From Mucilaginibacter robiniae (GTDB lineage Bacteria; Bacteroidota; Bacteroidia; Sphingobacteriales; Sphingobacteriaceae), in the NCBI RefSeq assembly GCF_012849215.1, contig NZ_CP051682.1, forward strand, positions 2,356,001 through 2,420,000: a stretch of 64,000 nt of DNA. The letters are read 5' to 3'. The notes beneath the pieces are model-generated. The model was not told the DNA's origin, searched no databases, and was given only the letters and a program-made list of their open reading frames with translations. Positions 33,903-42,686 of this stretch are shown piece by piece (the stretch's first letter is position 1; every line of letters starts with the position of its first letter). The position numbers and the translations under genes are program-made.

Positions 33903-34958
33903 ATGACCAAAACCTTTACGCAACCTTTAGTTATTGGTGTAACCGGCCTGAATGCTATTGATAGCCCTGGGCCGGGTATAGGTGTTATACGTGCTTTACG
34001 GGAAGGTTTAGGAGCAGGTGTTCGCATTATTGGGTTGGCTTATGAATCCTTAGAACCAGGTATATATTTGCACCAGGTGGTAGATAAAACTTATCAAATA
34101 CCCTATCCTGCAGCAGGCACTACCGCTTTAACTGATCGGTTACAGTACATACATCAGCAGGAACGCTTAGATATCATCATCCCTAATTTTGATGCAGAGT
34201 TGTATAACTTTATCAAAATCAGCGCACAGCTACAGCTTATGGGCATCCGGACGTTTTTGCCTACGCATGAACAGTTGGAGATGCGGGACAAAGTCAACCT
34301 ATCTCAATTTGGCAAGCAGCACAACCTGCATGTGCCGGCCGATCAGCTGATCTATAAAGCTGATGAACTGGATAAAGCTGCCGAAAACTTAAATTACCCT
34401 TTGGTGGTAAAAGGAAAGTATTACGAAGCACAGGTAGTACAAACGCCTGAGCAGGCAAAAAATGCTTTTTATCAGTTAAGTGCTAAATGGGGCACACCGG
34501 TTATTGTACAACAGTTTATTAAAGGAACCGAAATTAATATTGCCGGCTTAGGTGATGGTAAAGGCCAAGCCATTAGTATTATACCTATGCGTAAGTTGTA
34601 TATTACGGATAAAGGTAAGGCTTGGGCCGGTATCACTATTGAAGATGAAGCTTTGCTGGATTTAGCGCGCCGTTTTACCCAGGCCACGCACTGGAAAGGC
34701 GGCTTTGAAGTGGAAATTATGCGCGATCAGGAAAACCGATTGTTTATCATGGAGGTCAATCCGCGTTTTCCGGCCTGGATATATTTAACTGCTGGTGCCG
34801 GACAAAACCAGCCAGCTACGTTGGTAAAAATGGCTCTGGGCGAAACTTTTGAGCCATTTACGCAATATCAGGCCGGTAAAATGTTTATCCGCTATGCCTG
34901 GGATCATATTACCGATGTAAGTGAGTTTCAGCAACTATCGGCCTTTGGCGAATTATAG
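33903..34958 (+). CDS. ATP-grasp ligase (CarB-like)
   Basis: A 351-residue ATP-grasp enzyme. The N-terminal pre-ATP-grasp Rossmann-like part (1-115) begins LVIGVTGLNAIDSPGPG. The ATP-binding lobes (about 120-330) show LVVKGKYYEA (lysine), PVIVQQFIKGTEINIAG, and the metal-binding LFIMEVNPRFPAW with GAGQNQPA. The closest pattern is carbamoyl-phosphate synthase/biotin-carboxylase type, used by many carboxylate-amine ligases. I infer ligation of an amino acid or peptide carboxylate, possibly onto the product held by the PqqD-like protein. It is followed 21 bp later by the PLP decarboxylase gene. Specificity is unknown. Confidence 0.88.
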   Translation: MTKTFTQPLVIGVTGLNAIDSPGPGIGVIRALREGLGAGVRIIGLAYESLEPGIYLHQVVDKTYQIPYPAAGTTALTDRLQYIHQQERLDIIIPNFDAELYNFIKISAQLQLMGIRTFLPTHEQLEMRDKVNLSQFGKQHNLHVPADQLIYKADELDKAAENLNYPLVVKGKYYEAQVVQTPEQAKNAFYQLSAKWGTPVIVQQFIKGTEINIAGLGDGKGQAISIIPMRKLYITDKGKAWAGITIEDEALLDLARRFTQATHWKGGFEVEIMRDQENRLFIMEVNPRFPAWIYLTAGAGQNQPATLVKMALGETFEPFTQYQAGKMFIRYAWDHITDVSEFQQLSAFGEL

Positions 34959-34979
34959 ATTTTGATTAAGTTTTTTGCC

Positions 34980-36341
34980 ATGCAAAAATTAAAATACGAG
35001 CGACCATTAATTAAAAAAATGAATGCCGGGCCGATGAGCAAGTTCGGTAATTCGGCCTGTATGCAGCCGGTAACGCAAATTGATGGTGTACCGGTTAAAA
35101 GTTTAATAGCACAATTTGGTTCGCCGGTGTTTGTATTGTCTGAAAAGCAGATACGGCGTACTTACCGCACGGCTGCACGGGCCTTTAAAACCCGTTATCC
35201 GAAAGTACAATTTGCCTGGAGTTACAAAACCAATTACTTGAATGCTGTTTGCCAGGTTTTTCATCAGGAAGGTAGCTGGGCCGAAGTAGTTTCTGGCTTT
35301 GAATATTATAAAGCTTTGGGCAATGGTGTACCAGGAAATCACATTATTTTTAACGGACCGAATAAAAAGCGCGAAGATGTGCTGCTGGCTATTGAAAATG
35401 ATTCATTAATTCATATTGATCATTTTGATGAACTGTATAATCTGCTGGCTATCTGTAATACGATCAACAAAAAGCCACGTGTAGCCATTCGGGTGAATAT
35501 GGATATTGGTGTTTATCCTGTTTGGGATCGTTTCGGCTTTAACTATGAAAATGGTCAAGCCTGGAACGCCATTACCAAAATTGTAGAATCAGGTAAAATG
35601 CAGTTAGAAGGTTTGCATTGTCATATTGGTACTTTTATGCTGTCAGCATCGGCCTATGGCATAGCTGCTGCCAAGCTGTGCGATTTAGCCCAGCGCTGTA
35701 AAACACAGTTGTACAATCCTATCCAGTATTTGGATTTAGGGGGCGGTTTTCCTTCTGCCAATACCTTGAAAGGTGCTTATTTACCCAGTGCAGATACTAT
35801 CCCCTCGGTTGATGATTTTGCGGAGGTAATTACTACCACCATTTTGGGTTATGATTTTAAGCAGGATGAGCTACCCTTGCTGATTTTGGAAACCGGCCGC
35901 GCCCTGATTGATGATGCCGGTTACTTATTAGGAAGCGTAGTGGCTAACAAACGCCTGAATGATGGCCGGCAAGGCATTATTATGGATTTTGGTGTCAATA
36001 GTCTGTTCACTTCGTTCTGGTACGATCATAAAATCAGTCCGGCGCAAGAATGCAGTCAGCACACCGAAAACATGGTGGTGTATGGTCCTTTGTGCATGAA
36101 TATCGATGTAATTCGCGAAAGCATTAATTTACCGCTGCTCAACCCCGGAGATCATGTCGTGGTACATAAAGTTGGGGCTTATAACCTGACACAGTGGATG
36201 CAGTTTATTACCATGCGACCTGCTGTAGTATTGATTGATGAACAAGGACAACCGCACCAGATACGTCAGCCCGAAACCCTGGAGTATCTGGAAATGATGG
36301 AGCAAGTACCAGCACATTTACAACAAAAGGTACAAGTTTAA
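34980..36341 (+). CDS. PLP-dependent decarboxylase, fold III (diaminopimelate/ornithine decarboxylase-like)
   Basis: The ATG at 34980 (MQKLKYERPLIKKM) is preferred to the TTG at 34962; the product is 453 residues. The alanine-racemase-like barrel includes FAWSYKTNY with the PLP lysine, GLHCHIGTFM, YLDLGGGFPS and LETGRALIDDAG. The C-terminal beta domain has VYGPLCMNIDVI, where CMNID replaces the usual CESGD motif, and GAYNLTQWMQF. It is therefore a decarboxylase-like enzyme with a changed substrate site, not ordinary LysA. By analogy with butirosin BtrJ/BtrK, an ATP-grasp plus decarboxylase pair could make a decarboxylated amino acid on a carrier. That is inference. Confidence 0.88.
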   Translation: MQKLKYERPLIKKMNAGPMSKFGNSACMQPVTQIDGVPVKSLIAQFGSPVFVLSEKQIRRTYRTAARAFKTRYPKVQFAWSYKTNYLNAVCQVFHQEGSWAEVVSGFEYYKALGNGVPGNHIIFNGPNKKREDVLLAIENDSLIHIDHFDELYNLLAICNTINKKPRVAIRVNMDIGVYPVWDRFGFNYENGQAWNAITKIVESGKMQLEGLHCHIGTFMLSASAYGIAAAKLCDLAQRCKTQLYNPIQYLDLGGGFPSANTLKGAYLPSADTIPSVDDFAEVITTTILGYDFKQDELPLLILETGRALIDDAGYLLGSVVANKRLNDGRQGIIMDFGVNSLFTSFWYDHKISPAQECSQHTENMVVYGPLCMNIDVIRESINLPLLNPGDHVVVHKVGAYNLTQWMQFITMRPAVVLIDEQGQPHQIRQPETLEYLEMMEQVPAHLQQKVQV

Positions 36342-36392
36342 TAAATCAAGTCGCGAAAAGGATGTCTATCCATAATTACTGTTAAATAACAA

Positions 36393-38567
36393 TTGAAGAA
36401 ACGCATTCTATACTTTATTCAGGCTTTGCTTAACAGCTATGCTATCCTGTTTTTTTCACAAAACAGTGTATTGGGTGCGTTATTGGTAGTGGTATCTTTC
36501 TTCAACCCGGTTGCAGGCTTAGCAGGGCTGGTGTGTGTATGTGGTACCCTGCTTATCGTTAACCAGTTAAGCTATCAGCGCGAAAACATACAAGCCGGAT
36601 TGTACAGTTTTAATACGTTACTGATAGGTATAGGTATAGGCTCTTTTTACCATGTCAATGCCGCTTTTTGCGTTTGGTTAGCAGTAGCATGTATATTTAC
36701 TTTGATATTAACTGTAGTGCTAACCAGTTGGCTGGGTAAGTACGGTTTACCGGTTTTAACAGTGCCGTTTGTTTTAGGCTTCTGGATGATTCTGCTGGCA
36801 GCTAGCAGCTATGCCGAAATTGGCTTGCTGCCTAAACAAAGCTATTTACTTAATGAATTATCGGCCGGGCAGGTAATTGAGCCACATATATTGTTTGCCA
36901 GCTTTAACAATGTACAGTTGCCTTATTACATCAAACTGTTTTTCAGGGCAATTAGCGCACTGTTCTTTCAGGATAGCGTAGTAGCCGGTTTGGTGATGAG
37001 TGTGGGTTTGTTTGTACACTCCCGTATTAGTTTCAGCCTGCTGGTGCTGGGCTTTGCGGTGGCTTGCGCGTTTAATGCCTGGCTGGGTATTTATCCAGAG
37101 GGTATAGGTCATTACCACCTTGGGGTTAACTTCATGATGGTAGCTTTGGCCATTGGCGGCTTTTTTCTGATCCCCTCTTTATACTCCTACTTGTGGGCCA
37201 TCATAAGTGTTCCGGTTGCGTTTTTGCTGGTGGGTGCTTTTACCAAAATGCTAAGTGTTTATAGTTTACCGGCCTTATCACTGCCGTTCTGCGTGCTTAC
37301 TATTTTGCTACTTTACTTTTTCATACTTCGTACTGGTGCGGGTAAATTGCAGCTAACGCCTTTGCAACATTACTCGCCCGAAACCAATTTGTATCTGTAC
37401 CTAAACAATAAAGATCGGTTACGAAATTTACAATACTTAAAGCTGAACCTGCCTTTTTTAGGCAGCTGGACGGTATCGCAGGGGTATAATGGTGATATTA
37501 CTCACCAAGGTGGTTGGGCACAGGCACTTGATTTTGTTATTCAGGATGAAGATGATAAAACCTATCAGGAATCGGGTACACGCCCTGAACATTTTTACTG
37601 CTTTAATAAACCTGTATTGGCTTGTGCCGATGGCATAGTGGAAGCTGTGGTTGATTATGTGGAGGATAATGAAATAGGTACAATCAACTTGCAGCAAAAC
37701 TGGGGCAATACGGTAATAATTAAACACCTAACTGGGGTATACAGTAAAGTTTCACACCTGCGGCAATATTCCATCAAAGTAAAAGCCGGAGAGTTTGTAA
37801 AGCAAGGTGATTTTCTGGGTTTATGTGGTAATTCCGGCCGTTCGCCAGAGCCGCATTTACATTTTCAAATACAAACGCTGCCTTACATTGGTTCCAAAAC
37901 CCTGCCTTATCCGTTTGCTTATTACTTAAAGCAACAAACAGATAAAGATGCCCGCTTATGCAGCTATCAGATACCGGCACAAGGCACTACCATAAGTGCG
38001 GTTGATGTTAGTTTACCGTTGAAACAGGCGTTCAACCTGCAACCGGGTTACAGCGCTGTAATTACAACGCAGGATGGCCGCCACGAGACCTGGGAGGTAC
38101 ATACCGACACGCTGAATCAAACTTACTTGTATAGCGTAGAAACTGGTGCAACGGCTTATTTTATTAATAATGGTACGGCCTTTTACTTTACCAGCTTTTA
38201 TGGATATCAAGGGTCGTTATTATACTATTTCTATCTGGCGGCATATAAAATCATTTTTACTGCCGATGCAGAGGTTAAAACCACAGATGTGTTTCCGCTA
38301 CAATTAGAAGGCTACCAACCCGGTTTATGGCTTCAGGATGTATTAGCACCTTTTTACCAGTTTATCAAACGTACTTACGAAAGTGGTGTGAGCTATAGTT
38401 CCGGAAAGTTCATCATTCAATCGGCAGAATATAAAGTAACACCTGGCCGCCGCAAACTGGTTATGCAGGCGGCACTGCATATCAGCAATAACAGCTTATC
38501 TGCATTTACCATAACCCTGAACGGCAAAACCACAGAAGCGAAATGGCATATTCCAAGTACCTATTAA
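36393..38567 (+). CDS. Urea transporter - M23 metallopeptidase fusion
   Basis: A 724-residue protein with a TTG start: only CAA lies between it and an in-frame TAA, and no nearby ATG exists. Residues of about 8-310 are ten or so membrane helices of the urea transporter family, with LLNSYAILFFSQNSVLGALL as first half-repeat and FRAISALFFQDSVVAGLV as second. Residues 360-510 are an M23/LytM domain with His371, Asp380 and the HLH pair His488/His490. The C-terminal 200 residues are beta-rich. The peptidase would face the periplasm. It may pass a small amide-like solute and cut or bind peptidoglycan or peptides. Confidence 0.9.
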   Translation: MKKRILYFIQALLNSYAILFFSQNSVLGALLVVVSFFNPVAGLAGLVCVCGTLLIVNQLSYQRENIQAGLYSFNTLLIGIGIGSFYHVNAAFCVWLAVACIFTLILTVVLTSWLGKYGLPVLTVPFVLGFWMILLAASSYAEIGLLPKQSYLLNELSAGQVIEPHILFASFNNVQLPYYIKLFFRAISALFFQDSVVAGLVMSVGLFVHSRISFSLLVLGFAVACAFNAWLGIYPEGIGHYHLGVNFMMVALAIGGFFLIPSLYSYLWAIISVPVAFLLVGAFTKMLSVYSLPALSLPFCVLTILLLYFFILRTGAGKLQLTPLQHYSPETNLYLYLNNKDRLRNLQYLKLNLPFLGSWTVSQGYNGDITHQGGWAQALDFVIQDEDDKTYQESGTRPEHFYCFNKPVLACADGIVEAVVDYVEDNEIGTINLQQNWGNTVIIKHLTGVYSKVSHLRQYSIKVKAGEFVKQGDFLGLCGNSGRSPEPHLHFQIQTLPYIGSKTLPYPFAYYLKQQTDKDARLCSYQIPAQGTTISAVDVSLPLKQAFNLQPGYSAVITTQDGRHETWEVHTDTLNQTYLYSVETGATAYFINNGTAFYFTSFYGYQGSLLYYFYLAAYKIIFTADAEVKTTDVFPLQLEGYQPGLWLQDVLAPFYQFIKRTYESGVSYSSGKFIIQSAEYKVTPGRRKLVMQAALHISNNSLSAFTITLNGKTTEAKWHIPSTY

Positions 38568-39754
38568 CCATCATTCTGGCTTGGGGTGTTATAACCACTA
38601 AAGCGCAGTCTATTAGTTACCAGCAAGCTGATAGTACTTCTTATGCATTATATCAATCGGGTAATTGGCAGGAGTTAATTGTTTATGGGCGGCAGGCCAT
38701 TGCATCAGGCAATGATTTTGTACTGTTGCGACTACGTATGGGGTATGCACAATTAAGTACGGGTAATTACAGTGGGGCATTGTTGCAGTATAATGAGGTG
38801 TTACGCAAAGATGCTTACAACCTTATTGCCCGTTACTACAGTTACTTATGTAATTTGTACCTGAACCGTAATAGCTTGGCTTATTACCATGCCAGTAAAT
38901 TAGATACCGTTACATTAAATCAGGAAAATCTATCTTCATGGGGGCTGATACAAACCGGACTGGAAACCGGATTGAAATTTCCGGATAACAGCTTGCGCGG
39001 TACTGCATCATACACCCGTGCTTCGTTAAGTAACCAGCTGGGCTGGCGGGTGCAGCTTGATCAATCATTGGTGTATTTTCATCAGTCGATACATTACCGT
39101 AGGCAAAATAACGTTCCCTTTAACAATCAGCAAACTAATGAGGAGTTGAATGCTTTAAGGAGTAATTCAGTTCGGCAAACAGAGTACTACGGTAAGCTAA
39201 GCTATACGCCGGTAAACCGGCTTACGCTGATAGGTGCTTTTCATTATCTGCATACCGGATATGAAGAGAGAAGTTATCATAACAGCTTGGAAGTGGCTGG
39301 TGTAAAATATACCGGCACTTATTATGACTTGCAGGCTGATGCTAATTTTAGCCGCCTGAATGATACTAGCGTAAGGCAATACAATGTGCAAGTAACCTTA
39401 TACCCTAAAGGTAATCTGAATTTATATACTATTACCCGGGGGACGGTTTTGCAGCAGGATGGTAGTACAAAGCCTGTATTTAGCCAGGTGATAGGCTTTA
39501 AGGCAGTTAAAAATACATGGCTGGAAGGTTCGGCTACTTTTGGACGATTAAATAATTATGCTGAAGCTGATGGCCTGTATTTGTATAATGCCTTAGATAT
39601 TACCACATTTAAAGCAAGTGGTACAGCTTATTATCAGGTAAACAAGCACCTGCTTTTTTATCTTAACTATATGTATGAGCGAAAAAAAGATTATTATCGG
39701 GACGCGAAATACAACCAACATTCAATAACGGGAGGATTTACATGGAAGTTTTAA
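38543..39754 (+). CDS. YaiO-like outer membrane beta-barrel with N-terminal TPR part
   Basis: A 403-residue protein whose start overlaps the end of the fusion gene by 25 bp. The signal peptide ends near TKAQS (residue 23). Residues 30-130 read as TPR-like helices (LRLRMGYAQLSTGNYSGALLQYNEVL). Residues 150-403 are Tyr-rich alternating strands ending GGFTWKF, with a terminal Phe as in outer membrane barrels. It looks like the YaiO family, whose function is unknown. Its overlap with both neighbours indicates strict co-expression. It could be the outer-membrane exit or anchor of the cluster's product. Confidence 0.8.
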   Translation: MAYSKYLLTIILAWGVITTKAQSISYQQADSTSYALYQSGNWQELIVYGRQAIASGNDFVLLRLRMGYAQLSTGNYSGALLQYNEVLRKDAYNLIARYYSYLCNLYLNRNSLAYYHASKLDTVTLNQENLSSWGLIQTGLETGLKFPDNSLRGTASYTRASLSNQLGWRVQLDQSLVYFHQSIHYRRQNNVPFNNQQTNEELNALRSNSVRQTEYYGKLSYTPVNRLTLIGAFHYLHTGYEERSYHNSLEVAGVKYTGTYYDLQADANFSRLNDTSVRQYNVQVTLYPKGNLNLYTITRGTVLQQDGSTKPVFSQVIGFKAVKNTWLEGSATFGRLNNYAEADGLYLYNALDITTFKASGTAYYQVNKHLLFYLNYMYERKKDYYRDAKYNQHSITGGFTWKF

Positions 39755-40362
39755 AGCCAATAGTTGGGCTGACTCTGGGTTTATGCCTTGCTATACAGGT
39801 GCATGCACAATCGGCAGCTGCTATGCAGAAGGCTTATCAGAACAGTTACGCTAATGAATATAAAAAGAACTACATAGCGGCTATTAACGACATTAAACCT
39901 TTTTACAGTGATAATGACTATGAAACCAACCTGCGTTTAGGCTGGCTTTATTTTTTAAATAAAAACTATACGGCTTCCGAAACTTATTATGCCCGTGCGG
40001 TAGCGTTACGCCCCAACGCTGTTGAGGCTAAATTTGGTTATATTAAACCTTTAGCCTTATTGCAAAGCAATGAAAGAGTGCTGGCTCAATATAATGCCAT
40101 ACTTAAAATTGATCCGCAAAATACGCAGGCTAATTACTGGACGGGATATATTTATTATACCCGAAAACAGTATGATACAGCTATCAGATATTTTACCCGT
40201 TTAATCACCTTGTATCCGTTTGATTATGATGGCAACCAGATGCTAGGCTGGTCATACCTGATGGCAGGTAACAAAGCCAATGCCCGTGTATATTTTGAAA
40301 AAGCCTTGCTTATTAAACCAGAGGATGCCTCCTGTACAGATGGATTGAGTCGGGCAAGGTAA
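39742..40362 (+). CDS. Secreted TPR protein
   Basis: A 206-residue periplasmic protein with a signal peptide ending near HAQS (residue 24) and four to five tetratricopeptide repeats (about 38-200: LRLGWLYFLNKNYTASETYYARAVAL, then NYWTGYIYYTRKQYDTAIRYFTRL, then QMLGWSYLMAGNKANARVYFEKAL). It overlaps the barrel gene by 13 bp. It probably scaffolds the envelope complex made by the neighbouring genes. It is the last gene of the plus-strand cluster and converges on recQ. Confidence 0.85.
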   Translation: MEVLKPIVGLTLGLCLAIQVHAQSAAAMQKAYQNSYANEYKKNYIAAINDIKPFYSDNDYETNLRLGWLYFLNKNYTASETYYARAVALRPNAVEAKFGYIKPLALLQSNERVLAQYNAILKIDPQNTQANYWTGYIYYTRKQYDTAIRYFTRLITLYPFDYDGNQMLGWSYLMAGNKANARVYFEKALLIKPEDASCTDGLSRAR

Positions 40363-40408
40363 TCAATGTATTAATAAATGAATTTTTTTAAACCAACCAA
40401 AGCATAAA

Positions 40409-42559
40409 TCAGGCTTGTACTTCCCGTTTCATCCAGCTCAATACGGCCTTAATTTCAGCATAGGTATAATCATCTCCCAGCGCTTCTTTTAATGGGGCTA
40501 GGCGCTCGGTGCCATAGCTTTCTGCTGCTTCCTGGATAGCTGGCATTTTACGCGGAGGCACCATTTCACTAATGTCCAGCTCGCCAGTTTGAACAAAACT
40601 GCACAAATGGCTTTCAATAGTGGTTGTCGATAAGCTGCGCTGGGCAGCAATTTCACTGATCGTTTTACCGGAACGGTATAATTCAAAGCTTTCGCGTTGC
40701 GTATTACCCGAGGTTGGCCGACTGGCTTTCGTTTTGGTAGCGGCTTTAGTACGCTTGCTACCTATCTTGGAAGATAAACCCTTTTTATCACAATAGTTTA
40801 TTATAATCTGCAAAAAAGCATCGCCATATTTAGCCAGCTTCACCTCACCAAAGCCTGATATGCGGCCCAGCTCATCTAAGGTTTGTGGCAGATATGTAGC
40901 CATTTCCAGCAATGTAGCATCCGACAAGATCAAATAAGCCGGCACATTCTCGTTCATGGCTAAATTAAAGCGAATCGTTTTTAAATCAGGCAATAAGTCA
41001 GACTCATAAGATGGGGTTTGTATTTCAGCTGCTTCCTCTATGTTTTCCGCTAAAGTAAACTCAATTTTCTGCTGACCTTTCAGTACGGCATCACTGGCTG
41101 GGGTAAGCTTCAATATTGGGTAGCCATCATCCGTAATCTGCAAATAACCCTGTAATATCAGTTGCCCTATATAGCGTTGCCAATCGGCTTTGCTTAAATC
41201 AGCACCGATGCCGTAGGTTTTTAGCTGCTTATGTTCTTCGCGTATCTTTTCACTTTTAGAACCCCGCAAAAAATCAATCACGTAGGTATTGCCAAACCGC
41301 TGGTTTAACCGGCTTACAGCTGATAAGGCCTTTTGTGCAATGACCGTTCCGTCAATTTTCTTAAACTCGGTTAAGCATACATCGCACGAACCGCAATGAT
41401 CTGGAAAAGGTTCATTGAAATAGTGCATCAGGTACTGCCGCCTGCAAGTTTGCAATTGGCTGTATTTTACCATATCATCCAGCTTTTTCAGCATAATGCG
41501 GCTTTGCTCTTCATTTCCTTCTACACGAGCAAAGCGCTGCAGCTTAAATGCATCACCAGCCGAAAAGAACAGCACGGCTTCTGATGGCAAGCCATCCCGC
41601 CCAGCACGGCCTGTTTCTTGGTAATAACCTTCAATATTCTTAGGCAAATCGTAATGTACCACATAGCGCACATTGCTTTTATTGATGCCCATACCAAAGG
41701 CAATAGTGGCCACCATCACCTTAATTTCATCACGCAGAAATTTGTCTTGGTTACGGGCCTTAGTTTCATTATCTAATCCGGCGTGGTAGGCTTCGGCAGC
41801 ATAACCTTGGGCACGTAAATCAGCCGCCAGATCTTCAGTTGAAACGCGTGATAAGCAGTAGATGATACCCGAATCTTCTTTGCGTTCTGCTAGAAAATCC
41901 AGCAGTTGATTGTAACTATTTTTTTTAGGGACAACTTTGTACGTAATATTCGGCCGGTTGAAAGAAGATACAAACTCAGCTGGTTGGTGCAAAGCAAGCT
42001 TTTCTTTGATGTCATGACGCGTGAGCTGATCGGCAGTGGCTGTTAGGGCAACTACTGGTGTTTTTGGGAACTCGGTTTTTAAGTTAGACAGCATCAGGTA
42101 CTCGGGCCTGAAATCGTGCCCCCAGTGCGATATACAGTGCGCCTCGTCAATGGCAATCAAGCTTACCGGCAAAGATTTTAAAAAGCTCACCAGCCGGCTT
42201 TCCGAACCGAATAATCTTTCGGGAGCCAGATACAGCAGTTTGATATCGCCGCTCCGCAAGCGGTTAATGATATTTTGCTGCTCATCGCTGCTTTGGGTAG
42301 AGTTCAAGTAAGCTGCCGGGATGCCGTTCAGGTTTAAGCTATCTACCTGATCTTTCATCAAGGCAATCAGCGGCGAAATAACTAGGGTTAAGCCAGGCAG
42401 TAATACCGCCGGTAACTGGTAGCAGAGTGATTTGCCTCCACCGGTAGGCATCAGTACCAAGGCATCGCGCCCATTTAAAATTTGCTGTATAATAGCTTCC
42501 TGCTGGTGCCTGAACTGGGTATATCCGTAATATTTATGTAGCGCCTGTAAAGGGGTCAT
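40409..42559 (-). CDS. recQ: ATP-dependent DNA helicase RecQ
   Basis: The ATG at 42559 (MTPLQALHKYYGYTQFR) is the family-typical start; the open frame to 42625 is not needed. The 716-residue product has the SF2 helicase core with Walker A MPTGGGKS and DEAH box IAIDEAHCISHWGHDFRPEY, and motif VI TGRAGRDG. The zinc-binding RQC part has Cys residues in CRRQYLMHYF and DHCGSCDVC, followed by a winged helix and an HRDC domain (about 520-595). A C-terminal extension (620-716) carries a second helix-turn-helix-like segment. It unwinds DNA during recombinational repair. It stands alone and is convergent with the TPR gene. Confidence 0.97.
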   Translation of the reverse strand: MTPLQALHKYYGYTQFRHQQEAIIQQILNGRDALVLMPTGGGKSLCYQLPAVLLPGLTLVISPLIALMKDQVDSLNLNGIPAAYLNSTQSSDEQQNIINRLRSGDIKLLYLAPERLFGSESRLVSFLKSLPVSLIAIDEAHCISHWGHDFRPEYLMLSNLKTEFPKTPVVALTATADQLTRHDIKEKLALHQPAEFVSSFNRPNITYKVVPKKNSYNQLLDFLAERKEDSGIIYCLSRVSTEDLAADLRAQGYAAEAYHAGLDNETKARNQDKFLRDEIKVMVATIAFGMGINKSNVRYVVHYDLPKNIEGYYQETGRAGRDGLPSEAVLFFSAGDAFKLQRFARVEGNEEQSRIMLKKLDDMVKYSQLQTCRRQYLMHYFNEPFPDHCGSCDVCLTEFKKIDGTVIAQKALSAVSRLNQRFGNTYVIDFLRGSKSEKIREEHKQLKTYGIGADLSKADWQRYIGQLILQGYLQITDDGYPILKLTPASDAVLKGQQKIEFTLAENIEEAAEIQTPSYESDLLPDLKTIRFNLAMNENVPAYLILSDATLLEMATYLPQTLDELGRISGFGEVKLAKYGDAFLQIIINYCDKKGLSSKIGSKRTKAATKTKASRPTSGNTQRESFELYRSGKTISEIAAQRSLSTTTIESHLCSFVQTGELDISEMVPPRKMPAIQEAAESYGTERLAPLKEALGDDYTYAEIKAVLSWMKREVQA

Positions 42560-42686
42560 GTATGCAAAATAAACTATTAATATACCAAATAAAGGCGGTT
42601 CTTGCAATAATTTAAAGCAAGCCAAGTGTAATTATTCGGGAGTTTATTAGCTTAGAAGCTGAATAACACCTTGCTAAGTACAGCCC

